Part shown: one piece after another, positions 43,438-53,200 of the stretch
Position numbering within the stretch: position 1 is the stretch's first letter
Layout of the letters: every line of letters starts with the position of its first letter
DNA from: Marinomonas sp. UCMA 3892
Lineage (GTDB): Bacteria; Pseudomonadota; Gammaproteobacteria; Pseudomonadales; Marinomonadaceae
Assembly (NCBI RefSeq): GCF_012726345.1
Contig: NZ_PTXN01000008.1
Location: forward strand, 62,001-126,000
DNA length: 64,000 bases
Direction of reading: 5' to 3'
The notes under the pieces: generated by a model
The model's input: only the letters and a program-made list of their open reading frames with translations
What the model was told of the DNA's origin: nothing
Databases searched by the model: none
Made by a program: the position numbers and the translations under genes

Positions 43438-45306
43438 GTGAAGTGGTTGAAAATAAATACTGTGTTGTTAGCGGCGGTTTTATCCTTCTGGGTGCCGTTT
43501 AGTAAAGCGGATACTCAATTCCGTGTTATTGTTGATGCCTCTGGCAGTATGTTGATCAGTGATCCTGATAAGCTTACATCTGAGGCGTTGCGTCTTATTT
43601 CCAATCTTGCGCCAGAAGAAAAAGCCACACTAGGGATTTGGTTGTTTGGTGAGGAGCCTAGAGTGCTCTTACCAGAAGCTATCGTTAATAAAGCCAACAA
43701 AACTAAACTGGCAAGCTATGTAGATAGTTATGTGACGCAAGGCGTCAAAACCGATCTAGAAGCTATTATTAAGCTTTTGTTGGAAACCCCTGACTCGGGA
43801 AGTCTAAAGCCAGGATTTAATCGTCATTGGATTTTAGTCACCGATGGCATGGTGGACATCAGTTTGGACGAGGCGGTAAACAAAGCTTCTCGTGATCGTA
43901 TTCTTAATCAATTAACGTCTAAGTTAGAAGAGCGTGGTATTCATCTTCATACTATTTCTATGACGGGTTACACCGACAAAGCGTTACTTGAATCCTTGTC
44001 ATTGCGCACTGACGCAACACACACTGAAGTCGCTATTCCTGAAGACTTATTGGACACATTTGACCGTATTTTCTCCCAAGCTTCACCCTCGGATGAATTA
44101 CCATTTGATGGTAATCGTTTTACAGTGGACGATGCGATCCAAGAGCTTACTCTTGTTGTTTTCCACGAAAACGGTATACAGCCTCATATTGTCAAACCTG
44201 ATGGTAAGTTATTGTCACTGGCTAGCAATGCCGAAGTATCTGTCTCTAGTTCGGATCATTACACCCTAATAACAGTTCGCGGTCCTGCGTCAGGTACATG
44301 GCAAGTCAATAATGTTGATCTTGATCGAAGCAGCATTCGCGTGATTACAGATTTAAGCGCGCAAGCAACACCTGTCGCACCTGTGATATTTCAGAATGAA
44401 CCTATTTATTCAACTGTCGGCTTGTTTCAAAAGAATGAGCTAATCAAAGACGACAAAGTACTAAATCTGCTGGACGTAAAACAAACCTTAGTACGTTTAA
44501 GTGGCGAACAAAAAGAGACGGTTTTTTCTCAGGATACGGTGAGAACGAATGAGCAATTTAAGCAGCGTCTAGGAGGCATTACTGAGCCGGGCAATTATGA
44601 GCTTGTTAGTTTAGTGGATGGCAAAACCTTCTCTCGCCAGCTCAGTCAGTTTTTTACCGTTCATCCTGCTATTGAGTTCGTAGGGGTAAGTCCTGGAGGT
44701 AATTTAGTCGCGTTTTCTGCGAAGCCTGTGAACTTAAAGCTGAATATGCTGCGTTCTAATATGAAGCTTGAGTTTACCTACAATAATGGCATTACTGAGA
44801 CGGAAGAAATGCCTCTTGTTGGGCAAGGTTATTGGGAAAAAATCATTCCTGTTTCTCCGGGTGATAATGTTAACGTCCGAGCTAAGTTGATTGGCATGAC
44901 TCAAACAGGGCAGCGTTTTGATTATTGGACTCCCACTTGGCACTTTGAACGACAAGGAAATAATGCGCCGACCGTTACTTTAGTCGATGGCGATGTGGAT
45001 AATTCGTCCAATATGTCGGAACCTTCGTCTAACAATGATGTAGCTCCGATGTTTGTTCCGCCATCAGTGTCTGTGGTCGATGGGGTTGAAGATAGTGCCG
45101 ATTCACTGCCAGAAAAAAACACATTGCCAGAAGAATCTGTTGCCGATCAGATGCTGGATAAAGCAAACGATTTATCTACATCGGAATGGATTTGGTATGC
45201 TGCGTTGAATCTAGGCGGTATTATCGTAATAGCGGGCGGTATATTTTTGTATCGTCGTATAAAGAAAAATCAATCCCTTAGAAGAGAAGATCTAGACGAT
45301 GTGTGA
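43438..45306 (+). CDS. Exported von Willebrand factor A domain protein (TIGR03503-like)
   Basis: A 622-residue membrane-anchored protein: Sec leader (cleavage near FSKA, residue 24), a VWA domain (about 27-215) with the metal site DASGSM and TDGMVD, beta-sandwich-like segments, a polar linker, and a single C-terminal transmembrane helix (about 580-602: AALNLGGIIVIAGGIFLY) followed by a basic tail. It fits the TIGR03503 group found in Vibrio and Shewanella. The protein faces the periplasm. It overlaps yafJ by 8 bp, so both are made from one message. Confidence 0.85.
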   Translation: MKWLKINTVLLAAVLSFWVPFSKADTQFRVIVDASGSMLISDPDKLTSEALRLISNLAPEEKATLGIWLFGEEPRVLLPEAIVNKANKTKLASYVDSYVTQGVKTDLEAIIKLLLETPDSGSLKPGFNRHWILVTDGMVDISLDEAVNKASRDRILNQLTSKLEERGIHLHTISMTGYTDKALLESLSLRTDATHTEVAIPEDLLDTFDRIFSQASPSDELPFDGNRFTVDDAIQELTLVVFHENGIQPHIVKPDGKLLSLASNAEVSVSSSDHYTLITVRGPASGTWQVNNVDLDRSSIRVITDLSAQATPVAPVIFQNEPIYSTVGLFQKNELIKDDKVLNLLDVKQTLVRLSGEQKETVFSQDTVRTNEQFKQRLGGITEPGNYELVSLVDGKTFSRQLSQFFTVHPAIEFVGVSPGGNLVAFSAKPVNLKLNMLRSNMKLEFTYNNGITETEEMPLVGQGYWEKIIPVSPGDNVNVRAKLIGMTQTGQRFDYWTPTWHFERQGNNAPTVTLVDGDVDNSSNMSEPSSNNDVAPMFVPPSVSVVDGVEDSADSLPEKNTLPEESVADQMLDKANDLSTSEWIWYAALNLGGIIVIAGGIFLYRRIKKNQSLRREDLDDV

Positions 45307-46081
45307 GTTATTGGGCATGAGCGCCAATGTGCCAACCGATATATGTTTTAGTTTTTCTGGTTTACGTGCTCGTGGCGGGCGTACTGGTCCTCATAAAGAT
45401 GGTTGGGGAATGGCTATGTATCGTGATGGTTATGTTTGGGCGATCCATGATCCAAGACCGAGTGCTGATTCGGACATGGCGGAAATCATCAGCAACACAT
45501 CACTAAAATGCGATATCGTGATCAGTCATATTCGACAAGCAAACGTAGGAGCGGTAAGTTTATTAAATACTCACCCGTTTAACCGCCTTCTTTGGGAAAA
45601 GACTTGGACTTACGCTCATAACGGTCAATTGGAGTCATCAGAATCTTTACCAATAGAGAATTACCACCCATTGGGTAGCACGGATTCAGAGCGAGCATTT
45701 TGCTGGATTGTAGAGCAACTACAAACCCGCTTTGGTGATCAGGAACCAAGCTTAACAGAAGTGTCTGAAGCACTATCGGCATTAGCTTTACAGCTAAAAA
45801 AACGTGGTGTATTCAACATGATGTTGTCTGATGGTGTGCGCTTATATTGCTTTTGTACCACCAAATTGCATTGGATTACCCGTCGAGCGCCATTTAAGAA
45901 AGCCACCTTGTCAGATGAAGATGTCATTATTGATTTCAAAGAAGTCACCACAGATAAAGACGTCGTCACCGTTATCGCCACACAACCATTAACCCACGAC
46001 GAAACGTGGCAACAAATGGAAGAAGGAGAGTTATGTGTGTTTGAAGGTGGCGAAGTGGTTTGTCAGATCAAAGCGAACTAA
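45299..46081 (+). CDS. yafJ: Class II glutamine amidotransferase (YafJ type)
   Basis: A 260-residue Ntn-type amidotransferase domain alone. Cys2 (MCELLGMSANVPTDICFSF) is the nucleophile, followed by the glutamine-binding RARGGRTGPHKDGWG, HIRQAN and HNGQLE blocks. No synthase domain is fused, so the acceptor is unknown; YafJ-like proteins are proposed gamma-glutamyl processing or amidotransferase enzymes. The start overlaps the VWA gene by 8 bp. Confidence 0.88.
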   Translation: MCELLGMSANVPTDICFSFSGLRARGGRTGPHKDGWGMAMYRDGYVWAIHDPRPSADSDMAEIISNTSLKCDIVISHIRQANVGAVSLLNTHPFNRLLWEKTWTYAHNGQLESSESLPIENYHPLGSTDSERAFCWIVEQLQTRFGDQEPSLTEVSEALSALALQLKKRGVFNMMLSDGVRLYCFCTTKLHWITRRAPFKKATLSDEDVIIDFKEVTTDKDVVTVIATQPLTHDETWQQMEEGELCVFEGGEVVCQIKAN

Positions 46082-46656
46082 AGTCTATTACCCTTGAAGA
46101 AAGGGGACGGAAGATGCGGTTGTTTTCTCATCCGCAAAAGCCAAAGCAATCCCCGTCGCTCGAGACTATCGTTTGACCTCGCTTATCGGGGGTGCATCGG
46201 CTTTTATGGTTTTATTAGTGAAAGCAGGTTGTGGTAATTTTGGATTTTCAAGCCTGTGCTGACAACCTCTCTGGAAATCTACTTTAACTCGCGCTACATT
46301 TGCTACATAAAAGAATCAAAAGCAAAGAAATTAATGGATGATTGACCCTTCAAATAGCTTCTTTTTATTCTTTTTAAACGAACACAATACGCACGCTCAT
46401 TTTTCCGGTTTTATGTCTTGTTGATGTTCCCTGTTGTCATTTCACCTAGGTTATCTGGCTTTTATCGGCACCTAGGTTGGCGTTCCACTGGTTTATTTAA
46501 TTGTGCTGCTGATGATGAGATACTTGAATACTTCCCTGATAAATTGTGAAGTTATAGTGAGCAACGTCTAATAATTGGATCAAACTATTTGTTGCGCTTA
46601 TTGGGACAGGCTGAAGCCTGCCTTTTAACTATTATGTTATGTAAATGGAGGAAACT
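46082..46656. other. Long spacer upstream of cassette-like genes, with direct repeats
   Basis: A 575-bp stretch with no convincing frame. It holds a 10-bp direct repeat CACCTAGGTT at 46443-46452 and 46469-46478 (26-bp period; each copy contains the palindrome ACCTAGGT), and near the right end a 6-bp hairpin (CAGGCT/AGCCTG, about 46607-46621) followed by TTTT, then GTTATGT before the next gene. The right end could be a degraded attC or a short terminator. Confidence 0.4.
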
Positions 46657-47172
46657 ATGTCCTCAGTTCCACAATCAAAAGATGAGCTGCTCTCTGCCAT
46701 AAACTCGATATTTCCTAAACTTATGGACGATTACCGGATTGTCCCAGAGTCACTTTCACGTAAGTGCGAGCTTGAGGGTAATATTAAAGGAACACAAATT
46801 AGTGTTTGTGACACTGTTGCCTACCTTGTTGGTTGGGGGAAGTTGGTCTTGAAGTGGCATAGTTTGAAGTCTCAAGGTCTTCCGGTGGATTTTCCAGATA
46901 CTGGCTATAAATGGAATCAGCTTGGTTTATTGGCTGTCAGTTTTCACGCAGAATACAGTGACTGGAAATACGAAGACTTACTCAAGGAGTTGGACTCAAC
47001 TATTAACGAGCTTATCTCTTTAATTTCAAGTTTAAGCAATGAAGAATTGTATGAAACGACATGGTATGAAAAATGGACGTTAGGTCGAATGATTCAGTTC
47101 AATACATCATCACCAATGAAAAATATGCGTACTAAAGTTAGGCGATTTAACAAAAGTAACGGCTTAAGCTGA
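46657..47172 (+). CDS. ClbS/DfsB family four-helix-bundle protein
   Basis: 171 residues from ATG 46657 (MSSVPQSKDELLSAI), which follows a GGAGG ribosome site by 5 bases; an ATG at 46645 overlaps that site and is rejected. The end LGRMIQFNTSSPMKNMRTKVRRF is the conserved finish of the ClbS/DfsB (DUF1706) family. ClbS protects E. coli from colibactin; DfsB-type members act in flagellar sulfatase or other conditions, and most members are uncharacterised. It is an accessory-type gene, often found in mobile cassettes. Confidence 0.82.
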   Translation: MSSVPQSKDELLSAINSIFPKLMDDYRIVPESLSRKCELEGNIKGTQISVCDTVAYLVGWGKLVLKWHSLKSQGLPVDFPDTGYKWNQLGLLAVSFHAEYSDWKYEDLLKELDSTINELISLISSLSNEELYETTWYEKWTLGRMIQFNTSSPMKNMRTKVRRFNKSNGLS

Positions 47173-47254
47173 TAGTCAGTACATGGTATTTCTAACTTCA
47201 GTTAAACTTCAGTGTAATCAGTGTACTGCTCACTGCTTAACGGTGCGTTAATGA

Positions 47255-47470
47255 TTGTCATATTTTCTAAATGATCTAAGAAACCTATTAGTGACGTATG
47301 AGGAGACGACGTTGAAAGAGCTTGAAGCCGAGTTTCGTCGTTCGGTAGATGAATACCTTTTATCTTGTGAAGAGTATGGGCGTGACGTTCAACAGCCATG
47401 TATAATATTAGAACTGGTGAGATGTTGCATCGAGAAGCTTATGTGCATGCCCAGAAAACTACCAACATTG
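47255..47470 (+). pseudogene. Broken hicB antitoxin gene
   Basis: The open frame from about 47255 contains VTYEETTLKELEAEFRRSV followed by DEYLLSCEEYGRD, a near-perfect match to the HicB antitoxin middle. The C-terminal helix-coding part continues in another frame at about 47408 (LHREAYVHAQKTTNIV then a stop), so there is a frameshift. The N-terminal strand region is missing, with no start codon in front, and no HicA partner gene is present. It is a decayed toxin-antitoxin remnant. Confidence 0.75.
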
Positions 47471-47501
47471 TATAACCAATATTGAGGCATAGAATAGGCA
47501 T

Positions 47502-47873
47502 ATGAAAACAGGATTTGTGATGTACGCTTCTTCAGTTAGCCGATTGTCTGATTTTTACTCTCACGTCTTTGCGCTTAATAAAGTTGAAGGGGACAATTCA
47601 TATGCTTTATTGGCTGATGGCGATTTTGAGTTGGTGTTGCTTGAGACAGAGGCTTCTAAAAAGGTTTCCGACTTGCACTCCCCAAGAGCGAGTACCCCGA
47701 TCAAACCAACATTTTTTATTAATACTCCGTTAGAGATAATTAGTGAGGTGATTAAAAACAAAGGTGGTTCTGTCTTTCCTCCAAAAAATTGGGAATTTGG
47801 TGGCCGAAAAGTATGTGATGCTCATGACTGTGAGGGCAATATATTTCAGTTGAGAATAGATCGAGATGCATAA
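47502..47873 (+). CDS. VOC family (glyoxalase/bleomycin-resistance-like) protein
   Basis: A 123-residue single VOC module pair: MYASSVSRLSDFYSHVFALNK at the start, FELVLLETEA in the middle and DCEGNIFQLR at the end. The metal triad is only partly kept, so it may not be an enzyme; some relatives sequester antibiotics. The stop codon lies inside a 7-bp element resembling the left core of an integron attC site (GCATAAC at 47868-47874), the usual position in gene cassettes. Confidence 0.8.
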   Translation: MKTGFVMYASSVSRLSDFYSHVFALNKVEGDNSYALLADGDFELVLLETEASKKVSDLHSPRASTPIKPTFFINTPLEIISEVIKNKGGSVFPPKNWEFGGRKVCDAHDCEGNIFQLRIDRDA

Positions 47874-47944
47874 CAAAGACAAGTTGCTTGGGGGCCTCGT
47901 GCGCTAGAGTGTTCTGAGTTTGGTCGCAGTTAGCAATGTTAGGC
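47868..47944 (+). repeat. attC-like element after the VOC gene
   Basis: A 77-bp stretch starting with GCATAAC and ending with GTTAGGC; the two ends are inverted copies with one mismatch and fit the R''/R' core pattern. Inside, TTGCT and AGCAA can pair as an imperfect L''/L' stem. The VOC stop codon lies in the left core and the methyltransferase begins 20 bp after the right core. No integrase gene is present in the window. Confidence 0.4.
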
Positions 47945-47963
47945 TTTATAAGGGAAATAAAGG

Positions 47964-48563
47964 ATGAAGCCAGAAGATATCGGGAAAGCATATAATCAAA
48001 TCACGCATATTTGGGATAGTGAAGAATTTGATATAAATAATGGGATTTCTCAGCACAAGAAAGCAATTAGTTTTGTTAAGAGTCGAGGCAACGCTTTGGA
48101 CGTTGGCTGCGGTTGCACAGGACGCTTTATAGATTTACTCCAAGGTGAAGGCTTTACTCCATCAGGTTTAGATATTTCCGATAAGATGCTAAATATTGCG
48201 CGTAAAAAGCATCCGGATATTCGCTTTGTGCAAGGTGACATTTGTGAATGCGAACTATCTGAGAAGTACGATTTCATAACAGCATGGGATAGTATTTGGC
48301 ATATTCCTTTGTCAGAGCAAAGAAATGTTCTTACTAAACTAGTAGAAAGTCTGAATGTCGGTGGTGTGTTGATTTTTTCATTTGGTGGCACTGATGAAGA
48401 GGGTTTTCATACTAACAATTTTATGGGGCCAGAAGTTTATTATTCGTCACTTGGTTTAAATGGTTTCCTAAAGTTATTCATTGAGCTTGGTTGTATTATC
48501 AGGCACTTAGAGTTTGACCAATATCCTGAACTTCATACTTATCTAGTGGTAGAAAAAGCCTAA
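47964..48563 (+). CDS. Class I SAM-dependent methyltransferase
   Basis: A 199-residue methyltransferase with motif I ALDVGCGCTGRFIDLL (about residues 47-62), motif II LDISDKMLNIAR, and the motif IV region YDFITAWDSIWHIPL. The substrate is unknown. It is preceded by a GGGAAATAAAGG ribosome site and by the attC-like element, and follows the VOC gene in the same direction, fitting a cassette cargo gene. Confidence 0.85.
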   Translation: MKPEDIGKAYNQITHIWDSEEFDINNGISQHKKAISFVKSRGNALDVGCGCTGRFIDLLQGEGFTPSGLDISDKMLNIARKKHPDIRFVQGDICECELSEKYDFITAWDSIWHIPLSEQRNVLTKLVESLNVGGVLIFSFGGTDEEGFHTNNFMGPEVYYSSLGLNGFLKLFIELGCIIRHLEFDQYPELHTYLVVEKA

Positions 48564-48676
48564 AAAAGAGTTATGAGAGACTACTAACGCTCAGCACTTT
48601 TGTTAGTCTTCCCATTTTTCTCTCGCTGCGATAGCTGTTATTCTAGCGCCATTATTGGTGTAACAGAGTAGAACAA

Positions 48677-48925
48677 ATGATTAATGATAATGATGTAATT
48701 GAAACCTTAGACGAGCTTGAGGTGTTTCTACGTTTGGTTGAGGTGGGTGGTTTGGGTCTGAACAGTGTATCTGGCGTGGCGTTGGCGACGAATAATGCCA
48801 ATGGTCGTCCATTTGTGGCAGTGCTGGATGATAATCAGCAGTTGGTGTTAGGGCGTTATGTGACCACCGAAGTGTTTGAAAATGGCAAAGACATGGTGCG
48901 TTACGGTACGAAAAAAACACATTAA
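48677..48925 (+). CDS. Small hypothetical protein
   Basis: An 82-residue protein from ATG 48677 with a weak ribosome site. Composition is normal for the genome: an acidic start (MINDNDVIETLDELEVFLRLVE), then VSGVALATNNANGRPFVAVLD and QQLVLGRYVTTE that read like short beta-strands. No family is recognised. A strong terminator follows 30 bp after the stop, which supports a transcribed unit. Confidence 0.55.
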   Translation: MINDNDVIETLDELEVFLRLVEVGGLGLNSVSGVALATNNANGRPFVAVLDDNQQLVLGRYVTTEVFENGKDMVRYGTKKTH

Positions 48926-48956
48926 TTAGATACTTTTCTGAGATTATTTAATACAA

Positions 48957-48996
48957 AAAATCCCCGCTCAGATGTAAATTTGAGCGGGGATTTTTG
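48957..48996. terminator. Bidirectional terminator between the small gene and cysK
   Basis: A 10-bp perfect GC-rich stem (TCCCCGCTCA at 48961-48970 with TGAGCGGGGA at 48981-48990), flanked by A-rich and T5 runs, serving both convergent genes. Confidence 0.9.
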
Positions 48997-49019
48997 TTTT
49001 TAGAGGGTTTGTTTAGCTC

Positions 49020-49985
49020 TTACTGAACCAATTCGTTGTCGGTAAATTCACCTTCAAACAAAGCGGTAGACAAGTAACGTTCGCCCGAATCAGGTAATAC
49101 AACGACGATTTTCTTGTCTTTAAACTCGTCCAGTTGGCTTAAGCGTTCCGCAGCAACGACAGCAGCACCACAAGAGATGCCACACAAAATCCCTTCTTCA
49201 CGCATTAAGCGTTTTGCCATAGCGATAGCGTCTTCATTAGAGACTTGTTCAACCCGGTCAATGATAGAAAGGTCGAGGTTTTTCGGCACGAAGCCTGCGC
49301 CAATGCCCTGGATTTTGTGAGGTGACGGTGTTGGTGTTTCACCGTTGATTGTTTGCGTAATAACAGGCGAGCTGGTTGGTTCTACCGCGACGCTGATAAT
49401 GGCTTTGCCTTGAGTGTTTTTAATATAACGGCTAACACCTGTGATGGTGCCGCCTGTACCTACGCCTGCGACGAAAACATCGATTTCACCATTGGTGTCT
49501 TGCCAAATCTCTGGTCCGGTAGTTTTTTCATGGATTTCAGGGTTAGCTGGGTTTTCGAATTGTTGCAGCAAAACGAAGTTTTCGTCTTGGGCAATTTCTT
49601 CTGCTTTCGCAATGGCGCCTTTCATGCCTTTGGCTGGCTCAGTTAACACAATATTAGCGCCCAAGGCTTTCATGACTTGGCGACGCTCAATACTCATACT
49701 AGCAGGCATAGTGATGGTAATCGGATAACCACGAGAGGCCGCAACAAAACATAAGGCGATACCTGTGTTACCGCTTGAGGCTTCAACGATGGATTTACCT
49801 TTGCTCAGAATGCCTTTCTTTTCTGCATCCCACACCATGTTGGCGCCGATGCGGCATTTTACTGAGAAAGCAGGATTACGAGCTTCGAGCTTTGCCCAAA
49901 TATTTCCATTCCCGATACGGTTTAAACGTACAAGTGGCGTGTTGCCAATGGTAAGAGAGTTATCTTCAAATACTTGATGAGACAT
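49020..49985 (-). CDS. cysK: Cysteine synthase A
   Basis: 321 residues from ATG 49985 ([21 protein letters not shown]), chosen because it follows AAAGGAAATGGT and matches the family start; the frame runs 56 codons further upstream but without family similarity. The PLP lysine lies in [11 protein letters not shown], the phosphate-binding loop is [11 protein letters not shown] and [10 protein letters not shown]. CysK condenses O-acetylserine and sulfide to cysteine. It is monocistronic, divergent from hrpA. Confidence 0.95.
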   Translation of the reverse strand: MSHQVFEDNSLTIGNTPLVRLNRIGNGNIWAKLEARNPAFSVKCRIGANMVWDAEKKGILSKGKSIVEASSGNTGIALCFVAASRGYPITITMPASMSIERRQVMKALGANIVLTEPAKGMKGAIAKAEEIAQDENFVLLQQFENPANPEIHEKTTGPEIWQDTNGEIDVFVAGVGTGGTITGVSRYIKNTQGKAIISVAVEPTSSPVITQTINGETPTPSPHKIQGIGAGFVPKNLDLSIIDRVEQVSNEDAIAMAKRLMREEGILCGISCGAAVVAAERLSQLDEFKDKKIVVVLPDSGERYLSTALFEGEFTDNELVQ

Positions 49986-50249
49986 ACCATTTCCTTTTTG
50001 TTGTTGATCTGTAGTTAGTTGGTGTTTAGATAGTAATGGCAACATCGTATTAGATGTGCCCCGAATGTTGTTCACTATAACCCTTACCTTGGGATTGATG
50101 TTAGAATTTACAACTATATCGTTAGAGGTTTTCGTACATCCAATTAGCTTCACTTGACGTACGGTATTAAAACTTCTTATGCAAACGGCGCGTTACTTAT
50201 AAATTCTACTTTTTCTGCGCCAAGTAAAAAGGATACAAGTTTACTTATC

Positions 50250-53200
50250 ATGCCCACTAATGCCGTAATGACGCGCGATCGTCATCTTATTGATCAAAAA
50301 CAAGTGCAATTAAGCAAACGTCAAAAAGACGGTTTGCCTTTTGATCGTATGCAAGCTGAGCTGAATGCTCTCATTGAAAAATCAGAAACCCTATATCAAG
50401 CTCGTCAGTCTCGCATGCCAAAGGTGACATACGATGAGAGTTTGCCTGTTGCGGCACGTGCCGATGAAATTATCAAGGCAATCCAAGACAACCAAGTAGT
50501 GATAATTGCTGGTGAAACCGGTTCAGGTAAAACCACGCAATTGCCTAAGATGTGTTTGCAAGCGGGTCGAGGTATCGCTGGATTAATTGGTCATACGCAA
50601 CCAAGACGTATTGCCGCCCGCAGTGTGGCTGAACGTATCAGTGATGAGCTGCAAGTAAATCTTGGTGAGCAAGTAGGTTTTCAGGTTCGTTTTAGCGACG
50701 AAAGTAATGAAGAAACCCTGATTAAGTTGATGACAGACGGTATTTTGTTGGCTGAAATTCAACAAGATAAACGCCTGTACAAATACGACACCATCATCAT
50801 AGATGAAGCCCACGAGCGTAGTTTGAACATCGATTTCTTGCTTGGCTATTTGAAGCAAGTCTTGGTAGCTCGACCTGATCTAAAAGTCATTGTTACCTCG
50901 GCGACCATAGACGTTGAGCGTTTTTCTGAGCATTTTGACAACGCGCCTATTATCGAAGTGTCTGGTCGAACCTACCCAGTTGAAATCCGTTATCAGCCCT
51001 TGCTAAGCAAATCTGACTCTGAAGAATTAGACGAAGACCAGAGTATGGAACAAGGCATCTTAGATGCCGTTGAGCTGCTTATAGCAGAGGAGCGCCAGTC
51101 AGGATACCGAGGCGCGGGTGATATATTAGTGTTTTTACCGGGTGAGCGAGAGATTCGAGATACCGCTGAAATTCTTCGTCGTGCCGAATTACGCAGCACG
51201 GAAGTCCTGCCTTTGTACGCGCGATTGAGTGCCAGTGAGCAGCAGCGTATTTTTAAATCTCATACTGGCCGTCGTATTGTGTTGTCGACCAACGTTGCTG
51301 AAACCTCGTTGACGGTACCGGGCATTCGTTATGTTATTGATCCGGGTTTAGCGCGAATCAGCCGCTACAGTGTTCGTTCTAAAGTTCAGCAATTGCCCAT
51401 CGAGAAGATCAGCCAAGCCAGTGCGAACCAAAGAGCAGGGCGCTGTGGTCGTGTGGCGGATGGTATTTGTATCCGCTTATATGACGAGGAAGGTTTTAAC
51501 AATCGGCCTGAGTTCACCGATCCAGAAATTTTCCGTACCAATTTAGCGTCGGTTATTTTGCAAATGGCCAACCTAAAATTGGGCGCGGTTGAAAAATTCC
51601 CATTTGTTGAAATGCCAGAGAAACGCATGATCAACGATGGCTATCGTGCCTTAACGGAATTAGGGGCCTTGCACAAAGAGCGCCTAACGCCCATTGGTCG
51701 CCAGCTGGCTAAATTACCGATTGATCCCAAGTTAGGACGTATTCTGATTGCCGCCGAACAACATAGTGTGTTGAAAGAGGTCGCTATCATTGTTAGTGCC
51801 TTGTCGATTGCGGACCCACGGGAGCGTCCACAAGATAAGAAAACGCAATCCGATCAAGCCCATGCGGTGGACAAAGACGAAGACTCGGATTTCCTTGTCT
51901 TTTTGAACTTATGGGAGCGCTTTGAAGAGCAACGCCAAGCCTTGTCACAGAATCAATTGCGCCAATATTGCCGTAAGCAATTTTTGAACTTCATGCGCAT
52001 GCGTGAATGGCGTGATATTCATCGTCAAATCATGATTGCTTGCAAACAGCTTGGCTTTAAAGAAGTCCAGCATGAAGAACGTCATTACGAAGCGATTCAT
52101 CGTGCTTTGTTGGCGGGTATGTTCACGCAAGTTGCGAACAAAATGGAAGACAGCAAAGACATGCTTGGCTGTCGTTCCCGTAAGTTGTCGATCTTTCCTG
52201 GGTCCATGTTATTCAAAAAACCGCCACAATGGATTATGGCGGCAGAGTTAATTGAAACCAGCAAATTATATGCTCGAGTGACCGCGCGTATTGATCCTGC
52301 TTGGATCGAAGAATATGCCGCGCCGTTTGTGAAGCGACAGTACTTTGATCCGCATTTTGAGCGTAATCAAGGCCGCGTTATGGCTAACGAGCAAGTATCA
52401 CTTTATGGTTTGATAATCGTTGCTAAGCGCCGAATTGATTATGGTCATGTGCATCCAGAAGATGCGCGAGAAATCTTTATTCGCTCAGGGCTGGTGGAAG
52501 GTGAACTTCGTACTAAACAGGCGTTTTTCCGTAAAAATAAAGCTCTGATGGAATCGTTAGAGGCCCAAGAAGCTAAGCTGCGCAAACGTGACATTCTGGT
52601 TGACGATGAAACTGTGTTTGCCTTCTACAATTCTCGATTACCTGATCATGTTCGCAATCTAAAAAGCTTAGAGCATTTCGTTAAAACTTCGCCTGATGCT
52701 TTGTTAATGACTCGTGAGGACTTGATTAATCAAGATGTCAGTGTCGACGATCTTGCCTTTCCTGATTCCTTTGGTTTGAACGGTGTCGCTTTACCGATTG
52801 ATTATAAATTCGATCCAGGACAAGCTGCCGATGGTGCGACCTTAAAAGTGCCAGTTGGTTTGTTACGTCAACTGAGCTTAGAGGATTTAGGTTGGGCGGT
52901 TCCCGGCTTTATCAAAGAGCGCTGCGAAGCGTTATTGCGGGCTTTGCCTAAGGCTTTGCGTCGTCGCTTTGTGCCGATTCCGCAGTTTGTTGATCGTATT
53001 TATCCTAACTTGTCGAAAGACAAAGGTGATTTGCTTGAGCAGCTTAGTTTGCAGATTAAGCGCGAAACGCTGATTGATATTCCGCTTAATGAATGGAATG
53101 CCGATAAGCTAGATTCTCACTTAACCTTGAACCTAGAAGTGGTGGACGAGCGCGGTAAGGTGCTTGGTGTAGGTAAAAATCTTGCTCAGCTTCAAACTCA

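Noticed and set aside
46607..46656. Second attC site before the ClbS gene
   Set aside because: The right core (GTTATGT) departs from GTTRRRY and no matching left core was found, so only noted in the spacer entry.
49986..50153. Extension of CysK by 56 residues
   Set aside because: No CysK similarity and a good ribosome site stands before ATG 49985.
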